Shown here piece by piece: positions 30,889 through 39,467 of a DNA stretch of 64,000 bases (position 1 is the first letter of the stretch; every line of letters starts with the position of its first letter). The position numbers and the translations under genes are program-made. A model generated the notes under the pieces. That model made no database searches. It was not told where the DNA came from and saw nothing but the letters and a program-made list of their open reading frames with translations. The stretch covers positions 62,001 through 126,000 of the forward strand of contig JAKLFE010000002.1 of NCBI GenBank assembly GCA_022711355.1, read 5' to 3'. The DNA comes from Spirochaetota bacterium. Its GTDB lineage: Bacteria; Spirochaetota; Spirochaetia; Treponematales; Rectinemataceae.

Positions 30889-31760
30889 GCTCCGCGGCCC
30901 TGCCTAGGAGGGGGGAGCTCCGGCTCCCCCCGTACCTCCCCCTCCTCTTCCCCGCGGTGGCCTTCATGCTCGCCATGTACGGCTGGCCCTTCCTCTCCTC
31001 CTTCTACCAGAGCTTCTCGGTGGCGGCCCGGGAGGGGGCCCTCGGCCTGGACAACTACGCGAAGGCCTGGGAGCTCTATCGGAAGGACATCGCCTTCACC
31101 TTCGCGGCCACCATCCTCAACACCTTCCTGGCGGGGGTCGTCGCGGTCCTCTTCTCGGTCTACTTCCGGCTCAGGCAGAACAGGGTGAGCGCGATCCTCG
31201 CGGCCCTCTTCAAGCTGCCCATCTTCATCCCCTTCGTCGTCGTCTCCCAGATGATGACCAGCTTCCTGGCCCCCCACGGCCTTCTGAACATCGCCCTGGC
31301 CCAGCTCGGGCTCGTCGACCTCGAGCGGCCCCTCCAGCTCTTCAACTTCGCGGGCCTCTCCTTCGGCTTCGCCTGGAAGCAGGTGCCCTTCGCCGTCCTC
31401 ATCATCCACGGCGGATTCCAGATGATCGACAACAGCTACATCGAGGCCGCGCGGAGCTCGGGCGCGGGCATGCTCAAGGTGATCCTCCGGGTCCTCGTCC
31501 CGATGAACAAGTCGAGCATCGTGGCGGCCCTCGTCCTGGTCTACTCCTCGATCGTCGGCACCTTCACCCTGCCCTACATGATCATAGGCGGGAAGACCCC
31601 CACGACGATCACCGTCGATATCGCCCACCGCGTCAACTATTTCAGGGACTTCGGGGTGGCCAACGCCCTCGGGGTCTGCTCCTACGTGATGGTCATATTC
31701 ACCGCGGCCTACTACCTGAAGAGCCGGATCCGCGAGGCCAGGCAGGAGGCGGCGCGATGA
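30885..31760 (+). CDS. ABC transporter permease (PotB/CysW-like type)
   Basis: 291 residues from the GTG that overlaps the previous stop (GTGA); a GTG three codons earlier is also possible. Six membrane helices; the coupling loop is YIEAARSSGAGMLKVILRVLVP (about 180-200). It forms half of the membrane channel with the next gene, to which it is joined by an ATGA overlap. Confidence 0.88.
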   Translation: MSSAALPRRGELRLPPYLPLLFPAVAFMLAMYGWPFLSSFYQSFSVAAREGALGLDNYAKAWELYRKDIAFTFAATILNTFLAGVVAVLFSVYFRLRQNRVSAILAALFKLPIFIPFVVVSQMMTSFLAPHGLLNIALAQLGLVDLERPLQLFNFAGLSFGFAWKQVPFAVLIIHGGFQMIDNSYIEAARSSGAGMLKVILRVLVPMNKSSIVAALVLVYSSIVGTFTLPYMIIGGKTPTTITVDIAHRVNYFRDFGVANALGVCSYVMVIFTAAYYLKSRIREARQEAAR

Positions 31761-32578
31761 GGAGCGTCCTCAAGAAGTCGGGGGAGCTCGCCCTCCTCGT
31801 CGTCGTCTTCCTGGCCGTGGTCGGGCCCATGGCGAGCCTGGTCATCTGGTCCGTGGCCCAGAAGTGGTACTGGCCCAATCTCCTGCCCCAGGAGATCAGC
31901 TTCGACTACTGGCGCCAGGCCCTCGGCCTCCAGACGAGCATGGCGATAGGCGCCGTGAGCATCGTGTCGGCCTTCCTCCTCTCCCTGGGCATAGCCCTGG
32001 CCACGGTCGTGGCCTCGATGGCCATCTCCATCCCCGCGGGCTACGCCCTGGCCAAGTACAAGATCCCCTTCGGGACGGCGATCATGTTCCTCTTCCTCCT
32101 GCCGAACGCCTTCCCCCAGCAGCCGGTCTTCGTCAACATCCTGCGCATCTTCACCAAGGCGGGGCTGGCCGGCACGATCCCCGGGGTTATGCTGATCCAC
32201 ATCCTCGTAGGCCTGGTCTTCGGGGTCTGGATCACGAGCGCGACCTTCCGCGCGATCCCCCCGAGCCTCGAGGAGGCCGCCCGGAGCGTCGGCGCCTCGG
32301 CCTTCGTGGCCTTCTACCGGATCGCCCTCCCCCTCGCCGCGCCGGGCCTCCTGTCGAGCGCGGTCTTCGTCTTCCTCACCTCCCTCGACGAATTCACGGG
32401 CACCTTCTTCGTCGGCCTGCCCTTCGTCAACACCCTGCCGCTCACCCTCTACTCCTCGAGCGGCTACAACCTCCAGTTCGCTTCCGTCATCGCCCTCATC
32501 CTCCTGGTGCCGAGCGTGGTCTTCATGCTCCTCATCCAGAAGGTGCTCAAGGCGGAGTACGTCGGCGGCATGGGCTGA
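31757..32578 (+). CDS. ABC transporter permease (PotC-like type)
   Basis: 273 residues, six membrane helices, coupling loop LEEAARSVGASAFVAFYRIAL (about 172-192). AGYALAKYKIPFGTAIMFLFLLP is typical of the second permease in polyamine/iron-type transporters. Coupled to the preceding permease by ATGA. Confidence 0.88.
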   Translation: MRSVLKKSGELALLVVVFLAVVGPMASLVIWSVAQKWYWPNLLPQEISFDYWRQALGLQTSMAIGAVSIVSAFLLSLGIALATVVASMAISIPAGYALAKYKIPFGTAIMFLFLLPNAFPQQPVFVNILRIFTKAGLAGTIPGVMLIHILVGLVFGVWITSATFRAIPPSLEEAARSVGASAFVAFYRIALPLAAPGLLSSAVFVFLTSLDEFTGTFFVGLPFVNTLPLTLYSSSGYNLQFASVIALILLVPSVVFMLLIQKVLKAEYVGGMG

Positions 32579-32600
32579 TCATCGGAAAGGAGCAGCGACG

Positions 32601-33701
32601 ATGTCGGAACTGGTATTGAAGGATCTCGAGATACGCTACGGGAAGGTGACGGCCCTCGACCGGCTCAACCTCAGCATCAAGGACGGCGAGCTCGTCACCC
32701 TCCTCGGGCCCTCGGGCTGCGGGAAGACGACGACCCTGCGCGCCGTCTCGGGCTTCCTCGCGCCCCAGGGCGGGGACATCTTCATAGGCGGCCGCCGCAT
32801 CACCGACATCCCGCCGGAGAAGCGGGGGATCGGCCTGGTCTTCCAGAACTACGCGCTCTGGCCCCACATGACCGTCTTCAAGAACCTCGCCTTCGGCCTC
32901 GAGATGCGGAAGATCCCGGCCGAGGAGATCAAGCGCCGCGTGGCCGCGGTCCTGGCCTCGGTGCAGCTTTCGGAGTACGCCGACCGCCTGCCCCGCCAGC
33001 TTTCCGGCGGCCAGCAGCAGCGCATCGCCCTCGCGCGGGCCATCGTCCTCGAGCCGGACATCCTCCTCCTGGACGAGCCCTTGTCGAACCTGGACGCCCT
33101 CCTGCGCGAGCAGATGCGCTTCGAGATCGCGGCCATCCACGACAGGCTCGGGATCACGACGATGTACGTCACCCACGACCAGACCGAGGCCATGGTGATC
33201 TCGGACCGCATCGTGATCATGCGCAAGGGCCTGGTGATGCAGGACGGGCCGCCCGAGGAGATCTACCGCAGGCCCGCGAACAAGTTCGTGGCCGGCTTCA
33301 TGGGCACGACGAGCTTCGTCCCCGGCGCCGTGGTCGGGGTCGAGGGCGAGCGCTGCGAGATCGAGACGGCCGAGGGCCTCCGCCTCGTCGGCCTGGGCTC
33401 GGGCCTCAAGCTCGGCGACCGGGCCTGCGCCGCGGTCCGGCCGGAGGCCGTCCTCCTGGGCAAGCGCGGCGCCGAGGAGCCCGAGGGCCGGGGCGCGAAC
33501 CGCTTCGAGGCGGTCGTGCAGCGCTCCAACTTCACCGGCGAGCTCGTGGACTACCAGCTCAAGGTCGGTTCCTGCTTCCTCCGCGCCAAGGAGCCGGAGA
33601 CGAGGAAGGTCCACGGCTGCGGGGAGCGCGTCGAGCTGCGGATCAGCGCCGAGCGCCTCCCCATCGTCGCCGACGCGGACGCCGAGCCCCGCGCGGTATG
33701 A
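32601..33701 (+). CDS. ABC transporter ATP-binding protein with TOBE domain
   Basis: 366 residues. Walker A GPSGCGKTTT (about 36-45), Q-loop FQNYALWPHMTV, signature LSGGQQQRIALARA, Walker B ILLLDEPLSNLD and the switch His in THDQTEAM are all intact. The C-terminal third (about 240-366) is a TOBE regulatory domain as in PotA, UgpC and FbpC. AAAGGAGCAGCG precedes the ATG. It powers the two permeases upstream. Confidence 0.95.
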   Translation: MSELVLKDLEIRYGKVTALDRLNLSIKDGELVTLLGPSGCGKTTTLRAVSGFLAPQGGDIFIGGRRITDIPPEKRGIGLVFQNYALWPHMTVFKNLAFGLEMRKIPAEEIKRRVAAVLASVQLSEYADRLPRQLSGGQQQRIALARAIVLEPDILLLDEPLSNLDALLREQMRFEIAAIHDRLGITTMYVTHDQTEAMVISDRIVIMRKGLVMQDGPPEEIYRRPANKFVAGFMGTTSFVPGAVVGVEGERCEIETAEGLRLVGLGSGLKLGDRACAAVRPEAVLLGKRGAEEPEGRGANRFEAVVQRSNFTGELVDYQLKVGSCFLRAKEPETRKVHGCGERVELRISAERLPIVADADAEPRAV

Positions 33702-34450
33702 GGCTCTGCTTCCTCGGGACGGGCAGCGCCATACCCTCGGCCGGGGACGGCTTCACCTCCTTCCTCGCCGAGGAGGGTGGCTCCCTCGTCCTGGTCGACT
33801 GCGGGGACGACGCCTACCGCTCCCTCCTCGAGGCGGGCCGGGATCCCCTCGCCCTCGACGCCCTCGTCCTCACCCACGAGCACGCCGACCACCTCGGGGG
33901 GCTACCGGCCTTCGTCGCCGCCCTGGACTGCGCGCGGCGCGCGAAGCCCCTGGCCCTCGCGGCGGCCCCCGCCCTGGCGGGGAAGGCCCAGGCCCTCCTC
34001 GGGGCCTTCGGCCTCGATCCGGGGAACCTCTCCTTCGAGCCGCGCTTCTCCCGAGGCTGGGAAGCCGCGGGCCTCCGCGTCGAGCTGATCGAGGGCAGGC
34101 ACAGCGTGCCGACCTCCATGGTCCTCTTCTCTTCAGGGCGGGGGGGGAGGCTCCTGTATAGCTCCGACAGCAGGTACGAGCCGGGCTTCCTCGCCTCCGG
34201 GTCGGGGCATTGCGCAACGCTGATCCATGAGGCTACATATCCTCATGACCGATTGCCGGCTAGCACGGGGCACAGCTCGGCCCTCGAGGCGGGGCTCGCC
34301 GCCCGCGAGATCGGGGCCGAGCGCCTCTTCCTCTGCCACTTCCAGGAGAGCGCCTTCCCGGCCGGCTTCGACCCGGCGGCCGAGGCCGCCTCGTCCTTCG
34401 GCGGCGAGGCTATCCGCCCCGAGCTCCTGCGCTGGTACGAAGTAGCGTGA
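33698..34450 (+). CDS. Metallo-beta-lactamase-fold hydrolase (RNase Z/PhnP-like)
   Basis: 250 residues. The metal motif is THEHADHLGG (H-x-H-x-D-H) near residue 60, with further ligands in EGRHSVPTSMV, SDSRYEP and GHSSALEA. The start CFLGTGSAIP is typical of the RNase Z/PhnP branch, which cleaves phosphodiesters. Being inside the ABC operon (ATGA overlap with the ATPase, GTGA overlap with lacI) it probably acts on the imported compound rather than on tRNA; this is inference. Confidence 0.82.
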   Translation: MRLCFLGTGSAIPSAGDGFTSFLAEEGGSLVLVDCGDDAYRSLLEAGRDPLALDALVLTHEHADHLGGLPAFVAALDCARRAKPLALAAAPALAGKAQALLGAFGLDPGNLSFEPRFSRGWEAAGLRVELIEGRHSVPTSMVLFSSGRGGRLLYSSDSRYEPGFLASGSGHCATLIHEATYPHDRLPASTGHSSALEAGLAAREIGAERLFLCHFQESAFPAGFDPAAEAASSFGGEAIRPELLRWYEVA

Positions 34451-35493
34451 GCGACCAGGTCACGATCGAGGACGTCGCGAGGGCCTGCGGGGTCTCCCGC
34501 GCCACGGTCTCGCGGGTCATCAATGGCGAATCCCGGGTCCGGCCCCAGACCATCGAGAAGGTGAACGAGGCCATCCGCGCCCTGGGCTACCACCCGAACC
34601 TCCACGCCAAGGCCCTCTCCGGAGGGGGGACCGACACCGTGGCCCTCATGCTGCCGGGGGTCTGGCGCTCCTACCACGCCATCCTCATCGAGGGCGTCGA
34701 GGAGGTCGCCTCCCGCGAGGGCTTCCACGTCCTGGTCCGGACCAAGGACTACCTCGAGGAGGCCGAGCGGCTCTTCGACGAGGGCCGGGTCGAGGGCTTC
34801 ATCTTCCGCAACATGGACCGGGCCGAGGAGCACGCCAAGCTCTTCTCGCGCCTGGCCCGGCGTGGCATACCCTTCCTCCTCATCGGCAATCCCTTGGGCG
34901 ACTATCCCGCCATCGCGATCGACAACGTGGGCGGGGGGAGGATGGTCGCGCGGCACTTCCTCGAGCACGGCTTCCGCCGGATGCTCTACCTCTCGGGGCC
35001 GGCCGACCACGCGGACTCCCAGGACCGCTACTTCGGCTTCCGCGTCGGCCTCGAGGAGGGCGGGCTGGGGCCCGAGGCCATCCTCCGCGCCGAGGGGGAC
35101 TACACGACGAGGAGCGGCTTCGAGGCCGCGGCGAGGCTCATCCCCGAGCTCGAGCCGGAGGCCGTCTTCGCCGCGAACGACCGGATGGCCCTCGGCGTCC
35201 TCCTGTACCTGAGGAAGCGGGGCCTCGGGGTCCCCGGAGACATGGCCGTCGTCGGCTTCGACGACGCCTTCTTCTCCGAGTACCTCTCCCCGCCCCTGAC
35301 GACCGTGCGCCCGCCGATCCACGAGATGGGCACGACGGCCATGAAGACCATGGCCTCCATCCTCCGCAAGCCCGGCTCCCTGACGGGCAAGATCATCCTG
35401 CCGACGAGCCTCGTGGTCCGCGCCTCCTGCGGCTGCCCCTTCGCGCCGGGCGAGGGCTCGCCCCTCTTCGACGGGAGCTTCAACAGCGAGTGA
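34447..35493 (+). CDS. LacI family transcriptional regulator
   Basis: 348 residues with a GTG start overlapping the previous stop. The N-terminal helix-turn-helix is TIEDVARACGVSRATVSRVIN and the hinge RALGYHPNLHAKAL follows. The ligand-binding domain (about 60-335) has the normal order ending in VVGFDDAFFSEYLSPPLTTVRPP. It most likely represses its own operon through the operator at 29683-29700. Confidence 0.93.
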   Translation: MSDQVTIEDVARACGVSRATVSRVINGESRVRPQTIEKVNEAIRALGYHPNLHAKALSGGGTDTVALMLPGVWRSYHAILIEGVEEVASREGFHVLVRTKDYLEEAERLFDEGRVEGFIFRNMDRAEEHAKLFSRLARRGIPFLLIGNPLGDYPAIAIDNVGGGRMVARHFLEHGFRRMLYLSGPADHADSQDRYFGFRVGLEEGGLGPEAILRAEGDYTTRSGFEAAARLIPELEPEAVFAANDRMALGVLLYLRKRGLGVPGDMAVVGFDDAFFSEYLSPPLTTVRPPIHEMGTTAMKTMASILRKPGSLTGKIILPTSLVVRASCGCPFAPGEGSPLFDGSFNSE

Positions 35494-35520
35494 GCCGCCG
35501 CGCGCCGGCGTCCCGGCCGC

Positions 35521-38500
35521 TCAGAAGAGCCCGAGCTGGGGATCGCGCGGCCTAGGGGGCCCGGCCTCGACGAGGGGCACGAGCCCGGCGAGGCCGGCGA
35601 GGAAGCGGCTCGGGGGAAGCTCGAGCTCGCGGCCGCGGAAGGAGCGCGAGCGGGCCCAGGAGAGGCGCAGGCCGATCCGCGCCCGGGTCATCGCCACGTA
35701 GAGGAGGCGCCGCTCCTCCTCTACGCGCTCGGCCGGGAAGTCGCCGCCCTCCTCGCGCTCGTCGTAGAGGGTGAAGGGGAGGATGCCCTCCTCGAGGCCC
35801 GCGACGAAGACCTGGTCGAACTCGAGACCCTTGGCCGCGTGCATCGTCATGATCCAGACCCGCTCGGTGCGGGGCTCGTAGCCCTCCTGGCTGGGCTCGC
35901 CGACGAGGCGGCAGGGGATGCCGTGGTCGGCGAGGGCCTTCTCGAGGGGCGGGGCCAGGGCGGCCGCCCTGACGAGGATAGCGCACTCGCCGAGGCTCCG
36001 GAGCTCGCCCTCCTGGGCCCCCGCGACCCCCGAGTCCCGGGCGAAGAAGCCCGTGCCCCCGACGAGGCGGTCGATCTCCCGCGCTATGCCCTCCGCCTCG
36101 GACTTGCCGCTCGGGTACTCGCTGCGGTAGAGGGCGACCTCGCCCGCCGGGCCGCGCGAGCCCGGCGCCGGGGCGCCTTCGATCCGGGAGCCGACGAGGC
36201 TGCCGGCCGCCCCGACGATGGGCGCGGCGCAGCGGAAGCTCCGCGTTAGGCGATATTCCTTCGCGTCCGGGTAGTCCGCGCGGAAGCGCTCGATGAAGCG
36301 CCGGTCCGAGCCGCGGAAGCCGTAGATGGCCTGGTCCGGATCGCCGATGACGAAGAGCTCGGGAGCCGCGCCGGCCTCGGGCTCCGGCGAGGGGGCGAGG
36401 AGGCGCATGAGGGCGTACTGGGCGAAGTTGAGGTCCTGGTACTCATCGACGAAGAGGGCGCGGACGCGGGCGCGGAGGGCGGCCAAGGCCTCGGGCCTCG
36501 CCGCGAGGAGGCGGGCGGCCCCGGCCACGAGGTCCTCGAAGTCGAGGCAGCCGGTCGCCTTGAGCTCGGCGCGATAGGCGGCGTAGCCGGGCTCGAGCTC
36601 GGGCTCGAGGGCCGGGAGGCCGAGCTCCTCGGCGAGCTCGGGAAGGCCGGCCGGGGCGCCGGCGCCCAGGCGCGGGCGGGCCTCGCCGGGGAGGAGGAGG
36701 AAGCGCTTGCGCGTCTCGATGTAGTCGCCGAGGCGGCGGGCGCCGCGGGCCTTGCCGGCGAGGCGTCCCAGGATCGCGTCGCGCTCCTCCTCGCCGAGGA
36801 TAGCGAAAGCCGGGTCGAGGCCGGCCTCGGCCGCCCGCTCGGCCAGGAGGGAGCGGCAGAAGGCGTGGAAGGTCGAGGCCGCGACGCGCGCGGCCCGCTC
36901 GGGGCCGGCCGCCCGCCCGAGGCGCTCGCGGAGGGACTCGGCGGCCTTGTTCGTGAAGGTGAGGGCGAGGATGGACTCGGGCTCGAGGCCCGCGTCGAGG
37001 AGGCGGGCGGCGCGGAGTGCGAGGAGGGCGGTCTTGCCCGTGCCCGGCCCCGCGATCACGAGGGCGGGCCCGCCCGGATGGGCGAGAGCGGCCGCCTGGG
37101 CCGGGTCGAGGGCGAGGGGGGCCTCGGGGAGGCGCGGCCGGCCTTCCGGGGCAGGGGCGAGTGGGGTCCCGGGAGCACCGGCCGGCGCCGGCCGCCGCAG
37201 CCGTCGGGGCAGGGACCGCGCCCGGGGTTCCGGCTTCGCGGGGGCGAGCCCCGCGCCCTCCCCGCCGAAGAGCCCGGCCGCGCCTTCCGCCTCCCGGTCC
37301 TCGCCCGGGGCGAGGGTGCGGACGGATCCGTACTCCCCGTCGTAGCCGGGCTCGAGGGAGACGAGGCCTCCGCGCATCCGCCCCAGGGCCCGGGCGAGGA
37401 GCTCGCCCGGGAGCCCCGGGCAGCCCAGCGCGGCGATCTCGCGCTCGGGGAGCTCCCTGAGGAGGCGAAGCTCGCTCCCGGCCTCGCGGACGAGGGCGTT
37501 ATAGGCGGCGGCCACCTTCTTCGAGCCGGTCCCCGCGCCGAGGAGCTCGGCGAGGACCTCGTCCAGGGGCACCAGGGATTCGTAGGGCTTCTGGTTCGCG
37601 CGGGGTCCCGGGGCCTCGCCGGGACGGGGGCAGGGAGCGGCCTCGTCCACCGGCCGGTCGGCGAGCACGGCCACGCGGCCCATGACGCCCGGGGTCAGGG
37701 CCTTGCCGCAGGCCGGGCAGAGCCCGCCCCGGGCCGCGCTCTCCTCGGGCGGGAGGACAACGCCGCAGGCGCGGTGGCCGTCGTAGTGGTACTTGCCCTC
37801 CTGGGGGAAGAACTCGATCGTGCCGAGGATCGAGCCCCGCGGGCCTCCGCCCGCGAGGGCCTCGGCGAGGCCGGCGAAGCCGGGCTCGAGCTCGAGGACC
37901 GTGGCCTCGCGGCCGAGCTTCTCCGGCGAGTGGGCGTCCGAGTTCGAGACGATGGCGAAGCGGTCGAGGGAGGAGAGGGCCCAGTTCATGGGCGGGTTCG
38001 AGGAGAGTCCCGTCTCGATCGCGCCGATCCGGGGAGCCAGGTCGCCGTAGCACTCGTCGATGGAGTCGAAGCCCGAGCGGGCGCCGAGGGCCGAGAACCA
38101 GGGGGTCCAGATATGGGCCGGCACGAGGATCGAGCGCTCGTCGGCCTCGAGGAGGAGGGCGTACAGGTCCCGCGAGTCCAGGCCGAGGATGGGCCTGCCG
38201 TCGGAGGCGACGTTGCCGACGCGCGTTAGGCGCTCTTGGAAGGCCTCGGCCGCCGCGAAGCCGGGCAGGAGGACGAGGTGGTGGACCTTCCTCGTGCGGC
38301 CGCCGCGGCTGTAGATCGTGCTGATCTCGCCCGAGAGGACGAAGCGGGCCTCCGAGCCTTCCGCCGGCTCGGGGAGGGACTCGGCCAGGGCCTCGCCCCG
38401 GTCGAAGGGGAGGCGCGCGTCGGCCTTGAGGCGGAACAGGCCCTCCTCGGCGGGATCGAGGGCCGCGCGCAGCTCGGCGAGCCAGGCCGGGTGGGTGCAG

Positions 38501-38625
38501 TCCCCCGTGCCGACGAGGCCGAGGCCCTTGATCCGCGCCCAGCGCTCGATCCGCGCCGGCCCGAGCTTGGGGCTCGTCGCCCGGGAGTAGCGGGAATGGA
38601 TGTGGAGGTCGGCGACGAGGCGCAT
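35521..38625 (-). CDS. EndoQ-like PHP nuclease fused to UvrD/Rep-type helicase
   Basis: 1034 residues. The N-terminal part (1 to about 430) matches endonuclease Q/TIGR00375: PHP metal motif DLHIHSRYS at 6-14, GTGDCTHP, an AHIWTPWFS segment, NSDAHSPEKLG and a zinc site formed by the Cys of RACG and CPACGK (about 290-310). The C-terminal part (about 505-1030) is a superfamily 1 helicase: Walker A GPGTGKT near 525, motif II VDEYQD near 728, GDPDQAIYGFRG, TMHAAKGLEFDQVF and YVAMTRAR near 978. EndoQ nicks 5' of deaminated bases; the fused helicase could open the DNA around the nick. The middle (about 430-505) is Pro/Ala/Arg-rich linker. It has no Shine-Dalgarno and a -10 six bases before the ATG. 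Confidence 0.9.
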   Translation of the reverse strand: MRLVADLHIHSRYSRATSPKLGPARIERWARIKGLGLVGTGDCTHPAWLAELRAALDPAEEGLFRLKADARLPFDRGEALAESLPEPAEGSEARFVLSGEISTIYSRGGRTRKVHHLVLLPGFAAAEAFQERLTRVGNVASDGRPILGLDSRDLYALLLEADERSILVPAHIWTPWFSALGARSGFDSIDECYGDLAPRIGAIETGLSSNPPMNWALSSLDRFAIVSNSDAHSPEKLGREATVLELEPGFAGLAEALAGGGPRGSILGTIEFFPQEGKYHYDGHRACGVVLPPEESAARGGLCPACGKALTPGVMGRVAVLADRPVDEAAPCPRPGEAPGPRANQKPYESLVPLDEVLAELLGAGTGSKKVAAAYNALVREAGSELRLLRELPEREIAALGCPGLPGELLARALGRMRGGLVSLEPGYDGEYGSVRTLAPGEDREAEGAAGLFGGEGAGLAPAKPEPRARSLPRRLRRPAPAGAPGTPLAPAPEGRPRLPEAPLALDPAQAAALAHPGGPALVIAGPGTGKTALLALRAARLLDAGLEPESILALTFTNKAAESLRERLGRAAGPERAARVAASTFHAFCRSLLAERAAEAGLDPAFAILGEEERDAILGRLAGKARGARRLGDYIETRKRFLLLPGEARPRLGAGAPAGLPELAEELGLPALEPELEPGYAAYRAELKATGCLDFEDLVAGAARLLAARPEALAALRARVRALFVDEYQDLNFAQYALMRLLAPSPEPEAGAAPELFVIGDPDQAIYGFRGSDRRFIERFRADYPDAKEYRLTRSFRCAAPIVGAAGSLVGSRIEGAPAPGSRGPAGEVALYRSEYPSGKSEAEGIAREIDRLVGGTGFFARDSGVAGAQEGELRSLGECAILVRAAALAPPLEKALADHGIPCRLVGEPSQEGYEPRTERVWIMTMHAAKGLEFDQVFVAGLEEGILPFTLYDEREEGGDFPAERVEEERRLLYVAMTRARIGLRLSWARSRSFRGRELELPPSRFLAGLAGLVPLVEAGPPRPRDPQLGLF

Positions 38626-38631
38626 GGGGGG

Positions 38632-38660
38632 ATTCTAGTGGCCCCGGACCCGGGGGGCAA
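38632..38660 (-). promoter_or_regulatory. Leaderless promoter of the EndoQ-UvrD gene
   Basis: Minus-strand -35 TTGCCC (38660-38655), 17-base spacer, -10 TAGAAT (38637-38632), then six C and the ATG. Confidence 0.7.
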
Positions 38661-38799
38661 TGCGTCGCCAGGCTGCGGGCTCCGGCTGGAGGCGCCTATT
38701 GTAACGCCGTGTAATACGCGTAGCCCCGCGAGCGTTTCCCCTGTTGCCGCCCCGGGCTCGAGGCTGTTTCCCTGGCATCCGAGTCTCAAGGAGAAACCG

Positions 38800-39432
38800 A
38801 TGGCGATGTGCGGTGACAAGCGCGGGCGCCGGGCCTCCCCGGCCCTGGCGGCCTTCGGGCTGCTGATCCTCGCGGCGGCGAGCTTGGCGGCCTGCCAAAG
38901 CTCCCAGGCCGCGCGTCCGGGGGGCAACGAGGAGCGCTCCGGAGGGCCCGGAGGCGGGCAGGGTATGCCGCCGGGGCCGCCTCCGGGCGGGCGGAGCGTC
39001 TCGGGGGAGCGCGGCGCCCAGCCGGGAGGGGCTGCTAAGCCCGAGAAGCCGGCGGCGGAATACGGCCTCCTCGCGGGGAAGGGAGGCAGCTCCCTCCTCG
39101 AGGTCGATGGCCAGAGCGTCGCCTGCGACTTCGCCGCCGACCGCTCGAGCTCGATTTCCATCCTCCTGCGCGGGGGCGCCTCCCTGACCGGCTCGATCAA
39201 CGCCGACGGCGCCGCCAAGTTCGCCTCCCTCGTCGTCGAGGCCGGCAGCGTCTGGATCGTCAGCGCCGACTCATGCCTGGACTCCCTGTCCGCGGAGATC
39301 GGGGCGGGCGGGAAGAGCGTCGTCAATATCAGGGGCAACGGGCATCGGGTCAGCTACGACGCGAAGAGCAATCCCGGGCTCGGCGGGAAGAGCTACCAGC
39401 TCTCGGGAGGGGGGAGCCTCGTTCCCGAGTGA
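38800..39432 (+). CDS. Lipoprotein with repetitive beta-rich C-terminal domain, unknown function
   Basis: 210 residues from an ATG preceded by AAGGAG. A signal sequence with lipobox LAAC places the lipidated Cys at residue 32. A Gly/Pro-rich spacer (about 40-80) leads to a beta-rich domain whose segments (ISILLRGGASLTGSINADG, VEAGSVWIVSADSCLDSL, VVNIRGNGHRVSYD) resemble beta-helix or carbohydrate-binding adhesin-like units. No catalytic residues are recognisable. Probably a cell-surface or periplasmic lipoprotein. It converges with the MATE gene. Confidence 0.65.
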   Translation: MAMCGDKRGRRASPALAAFGLLILAAASLAACQSSQAARPGGNEERSGGPGGGQGMPPGPPPGGRSVSGERGAQPGGAAKPEKPAAEYGLLAGKGGSSLLEVDGQSVACDFAADRSSSISILLRGGASLTGSINADGAAKFASLVVEAGSVWIVSADSCLDSLSAEIGAGGKSVVNIRGNGHRVSYDAKSNPGLGGKSYQLSGGGSLVPE

Positions 39433-39467
39433 GCGGCCGAGGGGTGGGGCCGGGCCCCGCCCCCGGC

